In this document: positions 16,985 to 27,400 of the stretch, piece by piece
Numbering within the stretch: position 1 is the stretch's first letter
How the letters are laid out: each line of letters begins with the position of its first letter
Origin: Tritrichomonas foetus
Lineage: Eukaryota; Parabasalia; Tritrichomonadida; Tritrichomonadidae
Reading direction: 5' to 3'
DNA length: 30,308 bases
NCBI GenBank assembly: GCA_001839685.1
Contig: MLAK01001156.1
Location: forward strand, 1 to 30,308
Program-made: the position numbers and the translations under genes
Notes under the pieces: generated by a model
Told to the model about the DNA's origin: nothing
Seen by the model: only the letters and a program-made list of their open reading frames with translations
The model's database searches: none

Positions 16985-18727
16985 TTATTTGTAGGACGAG
17001 AAGTTAAGGAAAGCTAAAATAGCCAAAATAATAACAAATATAATCGCAATCACAACATATAGTTTGTTCGAAGATTGTTTCCGGGAATTATACTTCTTTA
17101 AAGCTTTTGTTTTCATTCTTGGATTTTGATGATGAAATTGAGTGTTTTTATTATTAATACGCGTCACGGTTGGATTTGAGTTCGGAGTTGTCGGGTTAGA
17201 TTTAGGTGTTGGGTTAGATTTAGGTGTCGGGTTAGATTTAGGTGTTGAGTTAGATTTTGGTGTTGGGCTGGATTTCGGTGTTGAGTTGGATTTCGGTGTT
17301 GGTTTCACTGTTAAGTTGGAGACTTTTCCTGTTATTTTCAGACTTACTTTTTCCATTGGTTGGATTTGAACTGTTCCTGTGTTAGAAATTCGAATCAGTT
17401 TTGAATCATTTTTCGGTTGAGCGAATGAAAAAGAAGGTCCCATACTGAGCTGTGGTGATGGTTTCCTAACAACTATTTCACTTGGAGCTGGAGGTCGAAT
17501 TAAGACTGGCGCTGGGTTTGTGTTTCCTTTTTCTTCTTGCTTCTGGAAAATATTCTTACTTCTTGTGTCTATCACTAGTTTTACTTTTTCATTTGGTGTT
17601 AGTCTAAACATGGCTGGAATTGTTGGCGAATCACAATAAATTTTGTTCCTCTTTAAGAGAAGCTGCAAAAGGTTCTGCTGAACATAAGGAGTAAACAGAG
17701 ATAAAAGAGAAGAGCAGAACGGAACTTCCTCATCAATAACGTATGATAAAACTCTGAAGGCCATTAATTGGTAAGATTCACTCGCATTTGAGTTAGAGCT
17801 GACACTTGATTTTGAGCTGATTGGAGGAGGCGAGTTGAAAGGAAGTCGATGAAGGAAAATTGATGGATCAAATTTTGATGTTTCCATTAACAAAACAATA
17901 AAAGTCAAGAAATTTTTCGATCGAATAATCGCGTGATTAATTTCAGCAGTTATTCTTGGATACATTTCGATAATTCTTTTCAACAAAACCGCATCATGAA
18001 GAAGCAATTCTCTACCAAGAAACAATTGCATATCAATGAATTTAATCAGGCTGCATATTTGTTTTGCCACTGTTGGACCAATTTGCGTGAGCGCTGTGTT
18101 TATTGCGTCTGAGACCGGTTTTTCAAAATCAGTATTATGTGATTTAAAATACACTCTTGTTTCGAATTTACTCAAGAATGACGATAAAAGAAGAAGCGGC
18201 TGGTCGGATTTCATTATCCGCTTTATTTCGTTCATGAAGACCGTTGCGAAATTTTGTTGAGTCCCGCAAATATTGAATGCTTCTTTGTTTATCTGCTCGA
18301 TAATCAGTTTTTCTGGATTTTTAATTTCATCATCATTCGTTTTATTTTTGCTTTTGCTGGCGGGATTTATTTTGTTTGAATTCGGATGAGTAGAAGTGTC
18401 TGAATTTTGGGAATTTGATAAGTTTGCGAAAACGAATTGAACGCAGCTTTTTTTTCGAGATAAATAACATATGAGCGGAATGGTTTTGTGCATCCGTAAG
18501 TTGGTTACAATTTGGTTGGGAGAGTCCTCAACAAAAGAAATGAGGTTGTTTTTGATTGGCGCGCTCGGATTAGTCGACGGAAGTTCGTTGATGATGTGGA
18601 GCGGTTTTGCACCGTTCAGGCAGTTTACCATGATAAGGGTCCACTCTGTTCCTTTTGGCGGGGTAATTCGAAGGCGCTGTCCGCCTTGGAGCAGGAAAGT
18701 GGAAAATTTCTTGTTTTCGATACTCAT
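16985..18727 (-). CDS. Tail-anchored membrane protein with Pro/Ser/Lys repeat
   Basis: A 580-residue protein; the ATG at 18727 is the first in frame. The N-terminal 95 residues look globular and beta-rich. After a short Ser/Asn/Lys linker comes a helical domain (about residues 130-370). A disordered segment follows with a repeat of the type TPKSNP in eight or so copies (DNA about 17190-17310). Then there is a basic stretch (MKTKALKKYNSRKQ) and a single hydrophobic helix within the last 25 residues (LYVVIAIIFVIILAILAFL). With no signal peptide, that ending marks a tail-anchored protein inserted post-translationally, with its bulk in the cytosol. A role at an organelle or nuclear membrane is possible, but no family is recognised. 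It converges on the ankyrin gene 96 bp away. Confidence 0.8.
   Translation of the reverse strand: MSIENKKFSTFLLQGGQRLRITPPKGTEWTLIMVNCLNGAKPLHIINELPSTNPSAPIKNNLISFVEDSPNQIVTNLRMHKTIPLICYLSRKKSCVQFVFANLSNSQNSDTSTHPNSNKINPASKSKNKTNDDEIKNPEKLIIEQINKEAFNICGTQQNFATVFMNEIKRIMKSDQPLLLLSSFLSKFETRVYFKSHNTDFEKPVSDAINTALTQIGPTVAKQICSLIKFIDMQLFLGRELLLHDAVLLKRIIEMYPRITAEINHAIIRSKNFLTFIVLLMETSKFDPSIFLHRLPFNSPPPISSKSSVSSNSNASESYQLMAFRVLSYVIDEEVPFCSSLLSLFTPYVQQNLLQLLLKRNKIYCDSPTIPAMFRLTPNEKVKLVIDTRSKNIFQKQEEKGNTNPAPVLIRPPAPSEIVVRKPSPQLSMGPSFSFAQPKNDSKLIRISNTGTVQIQPMEKVSLKITGKVSNLTVKPTPKSNSTPKSSPTPKSNSTPKSNPTPKSNPTPKSNPTTPNSNPTVTRINNKNTQFHHQNPRMKTKALKKYNSRKQSSNKLYVVIAIIFVIILAILAFLNFSSYK
17190..17310 (-). repeat. 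In-frame tandem repeat, unit 18 bp and half-units
   Basis: Head-to-tail copies coding for TPKSNP and TPKSNS on the minus strand; on the plus strand the unit reads GGTGTTGGGTTAGATTTA with variations. It expands or contracts in frame and lies in the disordered stalk of the tail-anchored protein. Confidence 0.85.
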
Positions 18728-18741
18728 TTTTGGAAACTTTT

Positions 18742-19161
18742 TCAATGATTAATTCTTGAAAACTTGACTTGAAATTGAAATTCACCTTGACTTTTACCAT
18801 GATGAATATTTTTCAGTATAGGTTCAGATTTATCGTTGTCAAATAATTCGAAATTTGTATATTCTTGTGAAATCAACTCAAATATATAACTTTTTTTTGA
18901 CCTTCTTCTGTCAATTCTCATTTCACTTTTTGACTTTTTGATAAGAGGTTTGATAAATGAGAATATTTTATTTTTGAGTTTTGTCACAAAACTTTTGTGA
19001 AGATTAGTTTTTATGTTTCTATCCTGACAATCATCTAGATTTTTCCGAATTTTCTGACATTCTTTGTTTGGTTTCACTGGTTATTTTCGATTGAAATCAA
19101 TAAACACATAATTGATAAAATCAACCGCTTCCCTCATATCAAGAATCGAAATTTGAATCAT
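18742..19161 (-). pseudogene. Small Lys-rich reading frame with an internal stop
   Basis: An ATG at 19161 opens 26 codons (MIQISILDMREAVDFINYVF and on) to a TAA at 19081-19083. The very same frame then continues for 113 codons, very basic at first (KECQKIRKNLDDCQ, FIKPLIKKSKSEM), to a TGA at 18742-18744, 14 bases before the start of the tail-anchored protein gene. A long frame on both sides of a single stop suggests one 140-codon gene broken by a nonsense change, or a short gene with chance extension. An internal ATG at Met53 of the second part could start a 59-residue product. No family is recognised. Confidence 0.3.
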
Positions 19162-19367
19162 TTTTCAAAAAATAGCTGCAAAATGGAAAAATTTTATTAT
19201 ATATCAAATTATATTTTTGTTTAATACATATAAATTAAGATATATAAAATAATTACCAAGAAAAATAATCAACAAAATTATTATATGATTAAACTTTTTG
19301 TGAATATTATGACCAAATAAATTTACAAAAAACTATAAAATAAACGTAAACATTCATATTTATCGCA

Positions 19368-20225
19368 ATGGACTCTATGATGGAAATCCCCAAAGAAGGA
19401 AGAGTCTCAGGGAAGATCTTTCGAACAAAAAGAATGGAATGTTCTTTGTTTTTATTTTTCGGTTTGTTCTTCGTATTTTCATCAACCATATTTTGCTGGT
19501 TTTACCGCGCCATGAAAGACGCAGCCAATTTCGATGCATACGACATTTTAACAGACTCGATTGACTCCAACAATCTCAACGAAATCGACTTGGTAAATTA
19601 TTCATTTCCAGGATTACAATTCAAAGTGGCAGACGTTGCGCTAAGTCCTTTTCTAACGACCAGAAGCATTGTGAAGGGCCACTACTTTTCCAGCCTGTTC
19701 GACATCGTCTATCGGATCCGCCCCATTCGATTTTCCAGAATAATCGAAACTCAGCAGATTTCCATTCAATATTTAAATAATGAAGGTGAAACGCGTTTTA
19801 CTATTGAATCATTTCGTATCAACGGAATGCTTCAGGACCGCGAATGTAATGAATCATTCGTATTTAATTCAAATTACTCAACTTATGATGTCAACACAAA
19901 TACACAAAAGATGAATTTTTTGTCAGAAGTTCACATAAAGTATTATTTTGTGAAAGCAGATCAACTTTTTTGTGGGTTTACGAAAGATAGGCTGATTTAT
20001 GATGAAACTCAGCCAACTCAGCTGTTAATCGTTGTTCATTACGCGAGTGAGTTTCTTTCATATGGGTTTCCATCATTATCATTTGTTTCAGTCATGGTGT
20101 TTGCATTTATTATTCTGCTGCTTGGATTTGTTACAATGTTGTTCTTCTTGTGGCATTGTTGGAGCTATAAATACGTATTAATTAAACGAGCTATTTTGGA
20201 AAGTGGGGTTCACTTTGAAAGATAG
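19368..20225 (+). CDS. Two-helix membrane protein with lumenal/extracellular domain
   Basis: A 285-residue protein from the ATG at 19368. A basic N-terminus is followed by helix 1 (about residues 27-46, CSLFLFFGLFFVFSSTIFCW). Then comes a domain of about 190 residues with N-glycosylation sequons (NYS, NES, NYS), and helix 2 (about 236-262, FVSVMVFAFIILLLGFVTML). A short basic cytosolic tail ends the protein. Two helices around one lumenal domain recalls cargo receptors of the ERV/ERGIC type, but no shared motif was found, so the function is open. It is divergent from the small broken frame at 18742-19161, with about 200 bp of AT-rich DNA between. Confidence 0.8.
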   Translation: MDSMMEIPKEGRVSGKIFRTKRMECSLFLFFGLFFVFSSTIFCWFYRAMKDAANFDAYDILTDSIDSNNLNEIDLVNYSFPGLQFKVADVALSPFLTTRSIVKGHYFSSLFDIVYRIRPIRFSRIIETQQISIQYLNNEGETRFTIESFRINGMLQDRECNESFVFNSNYSTYDVNTNTQKMNFLSEVHIKYYFVKADQLFCGFTKDRLIYDETQPTQLLIVVHYASEFLSYGFPSLSFVSVMVFAFIILLLGFVTMLFFLWHCWSYKYVLIKRAILESGVHFER

Positions 20226-20610
20226 AAAATCAAGTTATTGGGTTTGACTATTGTGTTTTAAATAGTAATGAATATTAATAATCTTATTTTGTTGTAATTA
20301 AAAAGTTTGTTTTATGAATCATTTCTTTATTTATGAATCATTTCTTTATTTATGAATCATTTGCTTTACATAATTCCAGAAACTCAGGGAAAGTCGTTTG
20401 GTGAAAAGAGATTAATGATCAAATACTGTCATACTAAATTAATATCGAAACTGTAGTGGCTCTGTGATTAAATGTATTCTAAAAAAATACCAACGTGGAG
20501 AGCATTTTATCATCTTTTATTCTCGCCAAAAACAACTCATTCAAAAATGCCGGGAAATGTTTTTAATTCATAAGTTAAAACAAAAAACGTGATTTTCAAT
20601 ACTATCGTTG
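20226..20610. other. Intergenic region before the winged-helix gene
   Basis: 385 bp without a gene. It contains the 19-bp tandem repeat at 20312-20368; the rest is AT-rich and holds the promoter of the next gene, with TATCGT and an adjacent TTTTCAATAC shortly before its ATG. Confidence 0.6.
20312..20368. repeat. 19-bp tandem repeat, three copies
   Basis: TTATGAATCATTTCTTTAT at 20312-20330 and 20331-20349 exactly, with a third, slightly changed copy at 20350-20368. It lies just downstream of the two-helix protein gene, in its 3' region. Confidence 0.85.
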
Positions 20611-23511
20611 ATGAAACGACGGAAACAAGGCTCAGAAGAGCCCACTTCATCATCAAAATCGTTAAATGAAAATGAAAAGTCTCATCAACTCAATTCAAAA
20701 TCTGGATTGGTTATTTTTCCACTTTTCACGGCGATTTGGCCGAAACTGATACGTAATAATTCATTTTATAAATATCCACATGATGGAACAATCGTTTATT
20801 CAAGTTTTGCATCAGCCGTCATTTATTTGGCCAATGTCGTCTTAGCAAAATCCAAGATATCAATGGAAGATATTTACAACAATATATATGGATCATGGAT
20901 ACAAAGAAAAGATGGCTTTTTTCTTCAAATAAATCCTGCGAATTATGATTTTCTTTGGAAATCATTTGAAAATGAGTTAAAAAAGCAGCAGTGGAATATA
21001 ATTATCAAAACAAAATATGTTTATGTTCTGAATCAGTCAATAAAATCGATGAATAATCATTATATTTTTTTCAGTGATCAAAATATGACTTTGCCTCATA
21101 AAATCTATCAAATTATTAAAAACAATCTAGATTATGGAAATAAAATCACTTTTACTGAACTATTTGAGAAATTAATCTGCCAAAATTATCAATGTCCAAA
21201 TGGTCAAAGGTATTGTATCACAGAATCAGATCGAAATCGTATTTATCGATATATTTTATGGCTTCCATTTATTGAAAAGGAGGTTATATCATACAGTGTC
21301 AATCAGTGCAACACCGATAAAATTAAAGATTATAGAATTACTAAAATCTATGAACCGGTACCATGTAAATCTCTTCCTGCTGATCTTCTCACAAAAATAA
21401 TAACAATAATAAATCAGTGTGATCCTTTTCAATGTGGAATGACATTATCTGAGATTATTTCTGAAATTTCTTTATATGAAAACCAATGTTCATCATCAGA
21501 AGTTGAAGAAGTGCTGAACAGTAATCCACTTTTTTTTAATTATCATGGATATTATGGAATTCGACCAGCAATCGAATTTACATCAGAAGAATGTGAAATC
21601 CAAGTTACTGAGAAAGATGTCTCATTTATTGAACTTCTTTATTATACTGTTCTTCAAAATCAACCTATTTCATATCAAGTCATTTGCAAGAAGATGAATA
21701 ATCAATATTTTTATGTTAACAAAAATAAATGTCTAATCACCATTGATTATATGAATAAAATTAAAAAACAGTTGAAAAAGATGCCTTTCTTTCTTCAAAC
21801 TCCAGAAGATGATTATTTTGTATTCCCAAAAGCATGTGAATGCGATTTTTATGGACGATTGTATGCCAATGTGATCGATAATTACAATGGTAGATCTTTT
21901 GATTCATTAAGAGTACAATATTCACCGATTGAAGCGATATTTTCATGTTGCCTTGCCAAAAGAGACAAAAAATCTGTAGAGAACTCCTCAATAGAAACAA
22001 AAAAATTGACATCAAATGAAAGTATCATTCATTCGAGTTTAAACATACCAATTCCAGAAAATTTTCACGAATACCAAGATTTATTTATTGGGAAAACTTT
22101 TGTGGAAATGAAAAATTTAGTAAAAATTCCAATTTTTGAAGGAAATCCACCATTATCACCTTCAGAACAGCTATTCGCATTTGCTATCTTTGCACGGTGT
22201 GGGAAAAAGTCTGAGAAGTATTTCAGTCCGGAAACAATTGCAAGTTATTTGAGTGGAGAGACCATAACTGTTGGTCAAAGAACTGTTGTATTTGATAATG
22301 AAAATGACTATTCAGTTTGCCAAATTGTTGAAATAGTGTTGAAAAGATCACAGTATTTTGTGATAAAAGAAAAAGAAAACCCTTTAGATTCTGATCAATA
22401 TTCAATTTATATGAAAATAAATGAAACATCTTCAAGTATCAACTATGCATATCCATCATTTAAGGATTTACTTATAAAAGTTCTTGACTCTCTTCATAGA
22501 AGTGAAAATAGGTTCAATCCAAACTTTACTTTAGCAGAAATCAGTGATAAAATGGAAAGTCAAAAATATCTTATTTCAAAAAATAAAGTGGAAACATTTC
22601 ACAATGAAAATCAAGTAGCTAATCTTATGATTCAAACATATTTGGGAATGCCTGATTTCATCATTAAAAATGATCATTATGGATTAAAAAATTGGTGTCA
22701 ATCAGTCAATCATAAACCTCCAGCTAAACCAAGGAGTAGGATTACTCCTATCATTCAACTATTAAAAAAAGATGAAATATTGAGAAGTTATGATGAAACA
22801 ACGAATACTTTTGGAGGAAGATCAACTAACTTTGGAAAAACAATCAAATATTCAAAAATATTTAATGAAAAAAGAAACCAAGTCAATATAAACTTGATGG
22901 ATGAAACTCATTTTCATTGTAAAGTAATTGATGATAGACAATCTTTTTCAAAAGTTAATAATGTCAAAAATGTGAAAGAAAACCTTAAAAATCATGATAA
23001 TTTCACCCTAAATAAAGCATATCAATCAAACATCTCTAGCTTTTTTGTGAAAGAATCAATAAATTTTCAAACTGGTCTTACAAATGATTTCTGTAAAGAG
23101 AATGTTGAAAAGAAATATGTTGATCAAAACACAGAAAATGATGATACCACTAAAAGCCCTGATGAAGTTTTGGAAGAAGAGAATATTCTTGTTAAAACGA
23201 TGAAAAATTTATCCAACAAACCATATTATTCAAATCAACAAACAGAAAACAAATCACATAATAGATATGCAAAATTTATTGGAATTTTAGCAGATCCAAC
23301 CAAAAGACAAATAGAATGCGATAAATTATTCTCAAAAAATGGGATAACGAAAGAAAAATTGAGAAACTATCAAAAGAAAAGTTTTCTAAAAAAACGAGGC
23401 CGGCCTAGATTGCATTCATGTGATAGTGATGATAGTGATGATGATTACAAAGATGAAGTTGATTGTGAAGAATTCTTCAAAAAAGAATTGCGAAAAATCA
23501 GATTGAACTAA
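20611..23511 (+). CDS. Tandem winged-helix-like chromatin protein with PIP-box and AT-hook (N-terminal part)
   Basis: 966 residues from the ATG at 20611. Six stretches share one plan (helix, helix, helix, then a hydrophobic strand pair) near residues 61-150, 160-240, 254-325, 336-410, 515-600 and 615-695. One example is LLYYTVLQNQPISYQVICKK followed later by MPFFLQTPEDDYFVF. They look like repeated winged-helix domains, as used for DNA binding. Further on lie QSNISSFF at 805-812, an exact match to the PCNA-binding pattern Q-x-x-[ILM]-x-x-[FY]-[FY], and an AT-hook KRGRPR at 928-933. An acidic patch DSDDSDDDY comes next, and then a Lys/Glu-rich segment. This suggests a nuclear DNA-binding, possibly replication-coupled chromatin protein. 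The TAA at 23509 is probably not the real end: the frame starting at 23469 continues the same kind of sequence. Confidence 0.75.
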   Translation: MKRRKQGSEEPTSSSKSLNENEKSHQLNSKSGLVIFPLFTAIWPKLIRNNSFYKYPHDGTIVYSSFASAVIYLANVVLAKSKISMEDIYNNIYGSWIQRKDGFFLQINPANYDFLWKSFENELKKQQWNIIIKTKYVYVLNQSIKSMNNHYIFFSDQNMTLPHKIYQIIKNNLDYGNKITFTELFEKLICQNYQCPNGQRYCITESDRNRIYRYILWLPFIEKEVISYSVNQCNTDKIKDYRITKIYEPVPCKSLPADLLTKIITIINQCDPFQCGMTLSEIISEISLYENQCSSSEVEEVLNSNPLFFNYHGYYGIRPAIEFTSEECEIQVTEKDVSFIELLYYTVLQNQPISYQVICKKMNNQYFYVNKNKCLITIDYMNKIKKQLKKMPFFLQTPEDDYFVFPKACECDFYGRLYANVIDNYNGRSFDSLRVQYSPIEAIFSCCLAKRDKKSVENSSIETKKLTSNESIIHSSLNIPIPENFHEYQDLFIGKTFVEMKNLVKIPIFEGNPPLSPSEQLFAFAIFARCGKKSEKYFSPETIASYLSGETITVGQRTVVFDNENDYSVCQIVEIVLKRSQYFVIKEKENPLDSDQYSIYMKINETSSSINYAYPSFKDLLIKVLDSLHRSENRFNPNFTLAEISDKMESQKYLISKNKVETFHNENQVANLMIQTYLGMPDFIIKNDHYGLKNWCQSVNHKPPAKPRSRITPIIQLLKKDEILRSYDETTNTFGGRSTNFGKTIKYSKIFNEKRNQVNINLMDETHFHCKVIDDRQSFSKVNNVKNVKENLKNHDNFTLNKAYQSNISSFFVKESINFQTGLTNDFCKENVEKKYVDQNTENDDTTKSPDEVLEEENILVKTMKNLSNKPYYSNQQTENKSHNRYAKFIGILADPTKRQIECDKLFSKNGITKEKLRNYQKKSFLKKRGRPRLHSCDSDDSDDDYKDEVDCEEFFKKELRKIRLN

Positions 23512-24299
23512 AAAAAGAAACAGAAAGAAAACGATTAAAACGAAAGAAAATCGAGACAAATCTAACAAAATATTTTACACATGAGAAAGAAAAGAAAGAT
23601 GAAGGTCCACAGATTGGAACTATCACATGGTTTGGAGATCAACGCAAAAATCACATTTCCAATCGAAAGAATCCACAATCTTCTTCACGTGATGATGTAG
23701 CTGCGAATGAATTATTTTCGGATTCAAACTATCAAACAAAAATGAATAATCACAATGCAAATGAACTTCAACAATTTACACCCAAATACACTTTTGATAT
23801 ATTATTTCAGAATTCTAGTGATTCATGTTTTGATGAGGAAGAATTAGCTTCAATTTTTGAAAATTCAGAGTTAGACTCCAGTGAACAGACATCGAAATCA
23901 ACAAAAGAAAATACCATTGATGTTGAGGTAAATTTATCCAAAGATATCATGAATGAAGAAGAAGAGCATTCTGAATATTTAAAAGGTTCATATCAATCCA
24001 AGTGGTTCATTCAAAAAACAACCAAACGAAATTCATATGTTTCCCCAATTAATTCATCGATAGGAAAACCAATAGGAAAAATGACAGTCATGATGGAAAT
24101 GATTGAATGTTTCCCAAATAATAATTCTTATCAATCACTGAAAGAAACTCTTCAACAGTTGCTTCAATATCATGATTTTTCCATTGATGAGGCGATTTCT
24201 TTTTTATCAAATAGCTTTCTTAAGAATAACGAATCGTATGACCATTTTGTCCAACGAGTCATAAACACCATTGGACAAATCAAAGGATCACTTTCATGA
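23469..24299 (+). CDS. C-terminal continuation of the winged-helix/AT-hook protein, shifted frame
   Basis: A frame one base back from the previous one is open from 23469 to the TGA at 24297-24299. It has no ATG until 23742, yet codes throughout. It starts with a Lys/Glu/Arg-rich helix (NQIELKKETERKRLKRKKIE), then TNLTKYF, a Ser/Asn/acidic region (DEEELASIFENSELDSSEQ) and a helical C-terminus (SLKETLQQLLQYHDFSIDEA). It overlaps the end of the upstream frame by about 40 bases. The Lys/Glu-rich run flows naturally from KKELRK in the upstream frame, so the two are most likely one gene of about 1,230 codons. It is broken by a single base, for instance in the A run at 23493-23497. Programmed -1 frameshifting is possible but no good slippery heptamer is present. 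Confidence 0.7.
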   Translation, partial: RILQKRIAKNQIELKKETERKRLKRKKIETNLTKYFTHEKEKKDEGPQIGTITWFGDQRKNHISNRKNPQSSSRDDVAANELFSDSNYQTKMNNHNANELQQFTPKYTFDILFQNSSDSCFDEEELASIFENSELDSSEQTSKSTKENTIDVEVNLSKDIMNEEEEHSEYLKGSYQSKWFIQKTTKRNSYVSPINSSIGKPIGKMTVMMEMIECFPNNNSYQSLKETLQQLLQYHDFSIDEAISFLSNSFLKNNESYDHFVQRVINTIGQIKGSLS

Positions 24300-24480
24300 A
24301 AGTTATTGTATTATATCTTTATATAAATATATATTATTTATTTGATTACATTAGAGTATTTGTTTCCTTTTTACCATAAATAGTTTTATAATTTGATGGT
24401 ATCAAAAAAAGATAAACAAGTATTATTAAAAAGTGATAAATACAAACATTTATAAAAATACATGGTAAATTATTTCCAAA

Positions 24481-27400
24481 TCATGCAATTGACTGTGAAA
24501 ATGGGTTTGGTGTGTACTCGAAAGGATCCATGGCTGACTGTCGCGTGAATCTCATTTGACGGGAGGCGTTAATGCTTTCTTTGATGTACTGGAGACTTAG
24601 TTTTGCAGATTTCAGCGTGTTTATGAAATTCTGGTCGACAAGCTCAGCGGTTGTTGGCATTTGTGATATTCGAATAGAGCTGGACAAATTCGAATTTGCA
24701 ATACGTGTTCTTTCTCTTTGCGGCTGAGGGGTTTTTGCGAGTCTTTGCTTTTCTTCTGTCGAAAGTTTTGAAAAACTTGGTGTTGCTTCGGTTTGGTTTC
24801 TGCTTCGGTGACTTCTATGGTGATGATGATGGAAACTTGGACTTTTGATTGACCTCCTTCTTCGGCCATCGTCTTCATCGTCTGGTAAATCATCATATTT
24901 CGAATGTGCGGAATGTGGACTTTTTGAGATATTAGGTGAATTTTTAGATGATGTTTTTGACGATCTTCTTGGTGAAATGTCTTTTTGGGTCATAACAGGT
25001 GACATTGACAGTTTTCCACGTTTGGTGTTGTTTAAATCAATAATTGTAACATGTTTTGAGTGTTTTTCATCTAGAGGTTCGATAATTGAAGCAGTAATGT
25101 CATCCACTTCAATTTCATCATTTTCTTCTTCTTCTTTCTGCTCATTTTGATCATAGTTTTGATTTTTGAAAAAGTTTTTTGCTTGACTGAATTTTGTGGG
25201 ATAGTCAAAAAGCTTAGAAATGGTTAATCTTTCATTCGAAACACGATTTGAATTTTTATTCTCTTTGTCATCTTTTTGATTTTGTTTTCGTCTTCTTGGT
25301 GTCAAATAAACCGTCTGTTGCTTCACACCTATTTCTTGTTGTTTCAAATTTGAAGAAAGACTTTTTGGAATCGATGGAACCTTCAAATTCATCAAAGATA
25401 CACTCCTTTCTTCATTTTCACTTGTTCCAATGAATTCACCTGACAACCCTCCATCAGAAATCGATGATGATTCTGTGTCAATCGCATCAAGAATTGATAC
25501 AGTAGAAATTGTCTTTTGACTCTCCTTCAAACTTATTGGTGTGCTTTTACTTCGATATTTAGATGATTTTTGCTTCTTTTTATCTGAATTTCTTGACTGA
25601 TCAGATTCAGAATGATTCGAATTGGAATTATTTGATGAATTTGAACTAGGATTAGAATTTGAGTTACTTCCAACAAGTGAAGAAACGGAAATTTGTTTTT
25701 GTTTCGAATTTTTTGCTGTGATTTCGTTATTCGGTAAAACTTCAGTTTTTGATTTTTCAATCTCTTTCAAATTTTGTCCCTCACTTTTTGTCATTCTTGG
25801 TGGATGAATTACCACCAATTTTGGCAGAGGCTCAAGCTTGTCTGCATTGTCGCTTTTTTCATTTTGCAAAGTATTTTCACTAAATTCAAAACTCGATTCA
25901 ACCTCTCCTTGAGATTTCTTGGACTTGGAGCTGTAATAGTCAGCAGTAATGAAGTCTTCATCACTCAGCGAATTTAATGGCTTATTTGATTTGGAACTTT
26001 TCGAATGACTTGAGCTTCTTGATGAAGATGATTCTGTGAACTCTTCAACAAAGTCATCATCAATATCACCTTTGAAGGAACTTTGATTAGTTTTTGAAAG
26101 CGCTGAGGTTGTGGAACAAAATGATTCTATTTCTATACTCATTCCAGAAACCTCTTTTTTACTTCCTTTGTTACTTCGATTTCTTCTTCTTCCACTTGAT
26201 GTGTTGGAGTCACTTTTTGAAGAATTAAAGGATTCAACTGCCATATTGAAGTCTGACACAGCTATGGAACTGGATTCCACTCTTTGGGAATCACTTTTTG
26301 AATGAATAGATTCAATATCGACAAAATCTGATTCACCTTCGACACTTGGGTTACTACCACTTGAAGAAGATCGTTTAGAATAACTTGTCTTTGAACTTTC
26401 ATTTTCTGTATCATCATTGATGGAATTTATGGATTCGATGAAATCTGATTCAGCTAAATTCGAAGAAGGTGCATTTGATTTCGAGCTTTGTGAACTGAAG
26501 AATTCAACAAAATCTGAATCTGAATCTGAATCGTATGATTGTGATTTCTTGTTTCGTCTGTTTCTTTTTTGGCTTGATGATGAGTTTGTTGATGAATTGG
26601 AAAAGTTTGACTCGATGTCTACGAAACTTGATTCAACTTTATTTGATTCGATTGATTCAATGTATACTGAATCAGTTTTGGATTCTTGATCAGATGTAAC
26701 AAATTCAGACTCGTTTGTCACACTTTTAGAGTTTATGTTGGAATTGAATGATTCAACGTCAATGAATTCCGAAACATTAGCATCACTGCTGGATGATTTC
26801 GAATGTTTTGAATTACTTGAATCAGAACTTTTTGAATATTCGTTTGTTGTTGATAATCTCGACTTTTCTTCTTCTATAAACTCAGAAATGAAAGATTCAA
26901 TTTTATCTGAATCAAAAAGCTCGTCAGAATCATTGTTTGATGATGACCTGCTCGAGTGTTGGACTTGTGATGTTGATTCAATGAAATCTGAAAAAGATTC
27001 AGCAGCATTTGAAGTTTCTACAGAATGGCTAAATGTGGAAGCTTCATTAGAAATAAAATCATTGCTTGATTTTCTGCTTGATGATGATGTTTTTGAATTC
27101 GATGAATTTTCGTCAATAAAACCAGAAATAGAAATTGACATATTTTCACCATCAACTACGCTCGACTGTTTTTCGCTAAAAGTAATTTGAAAATCATCAT
27201 CATTGTCAATAAAGCCGCCTGATGAAAGAATATCTGTCATTTTGGTACTCTGATCAGAATTATTACTTTTTGAAGATTTTGACAATGAATCATTTTCATC
27301 GATGAAATCTGATCCAATGTTGGATTCAATATTTGAACCAAAGTTCGAGGAAATAATGGATTCAATGTTTGACCCAATATTTGATTCTAAGTTGGATTCT

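Noticed and set aside
17142..17369. 75-codon plus-strand Gly/Val/Leu repeat frame
   Set aside because: The antisense reading of the TPKSNP coding repeat in the tail-anchored protein.
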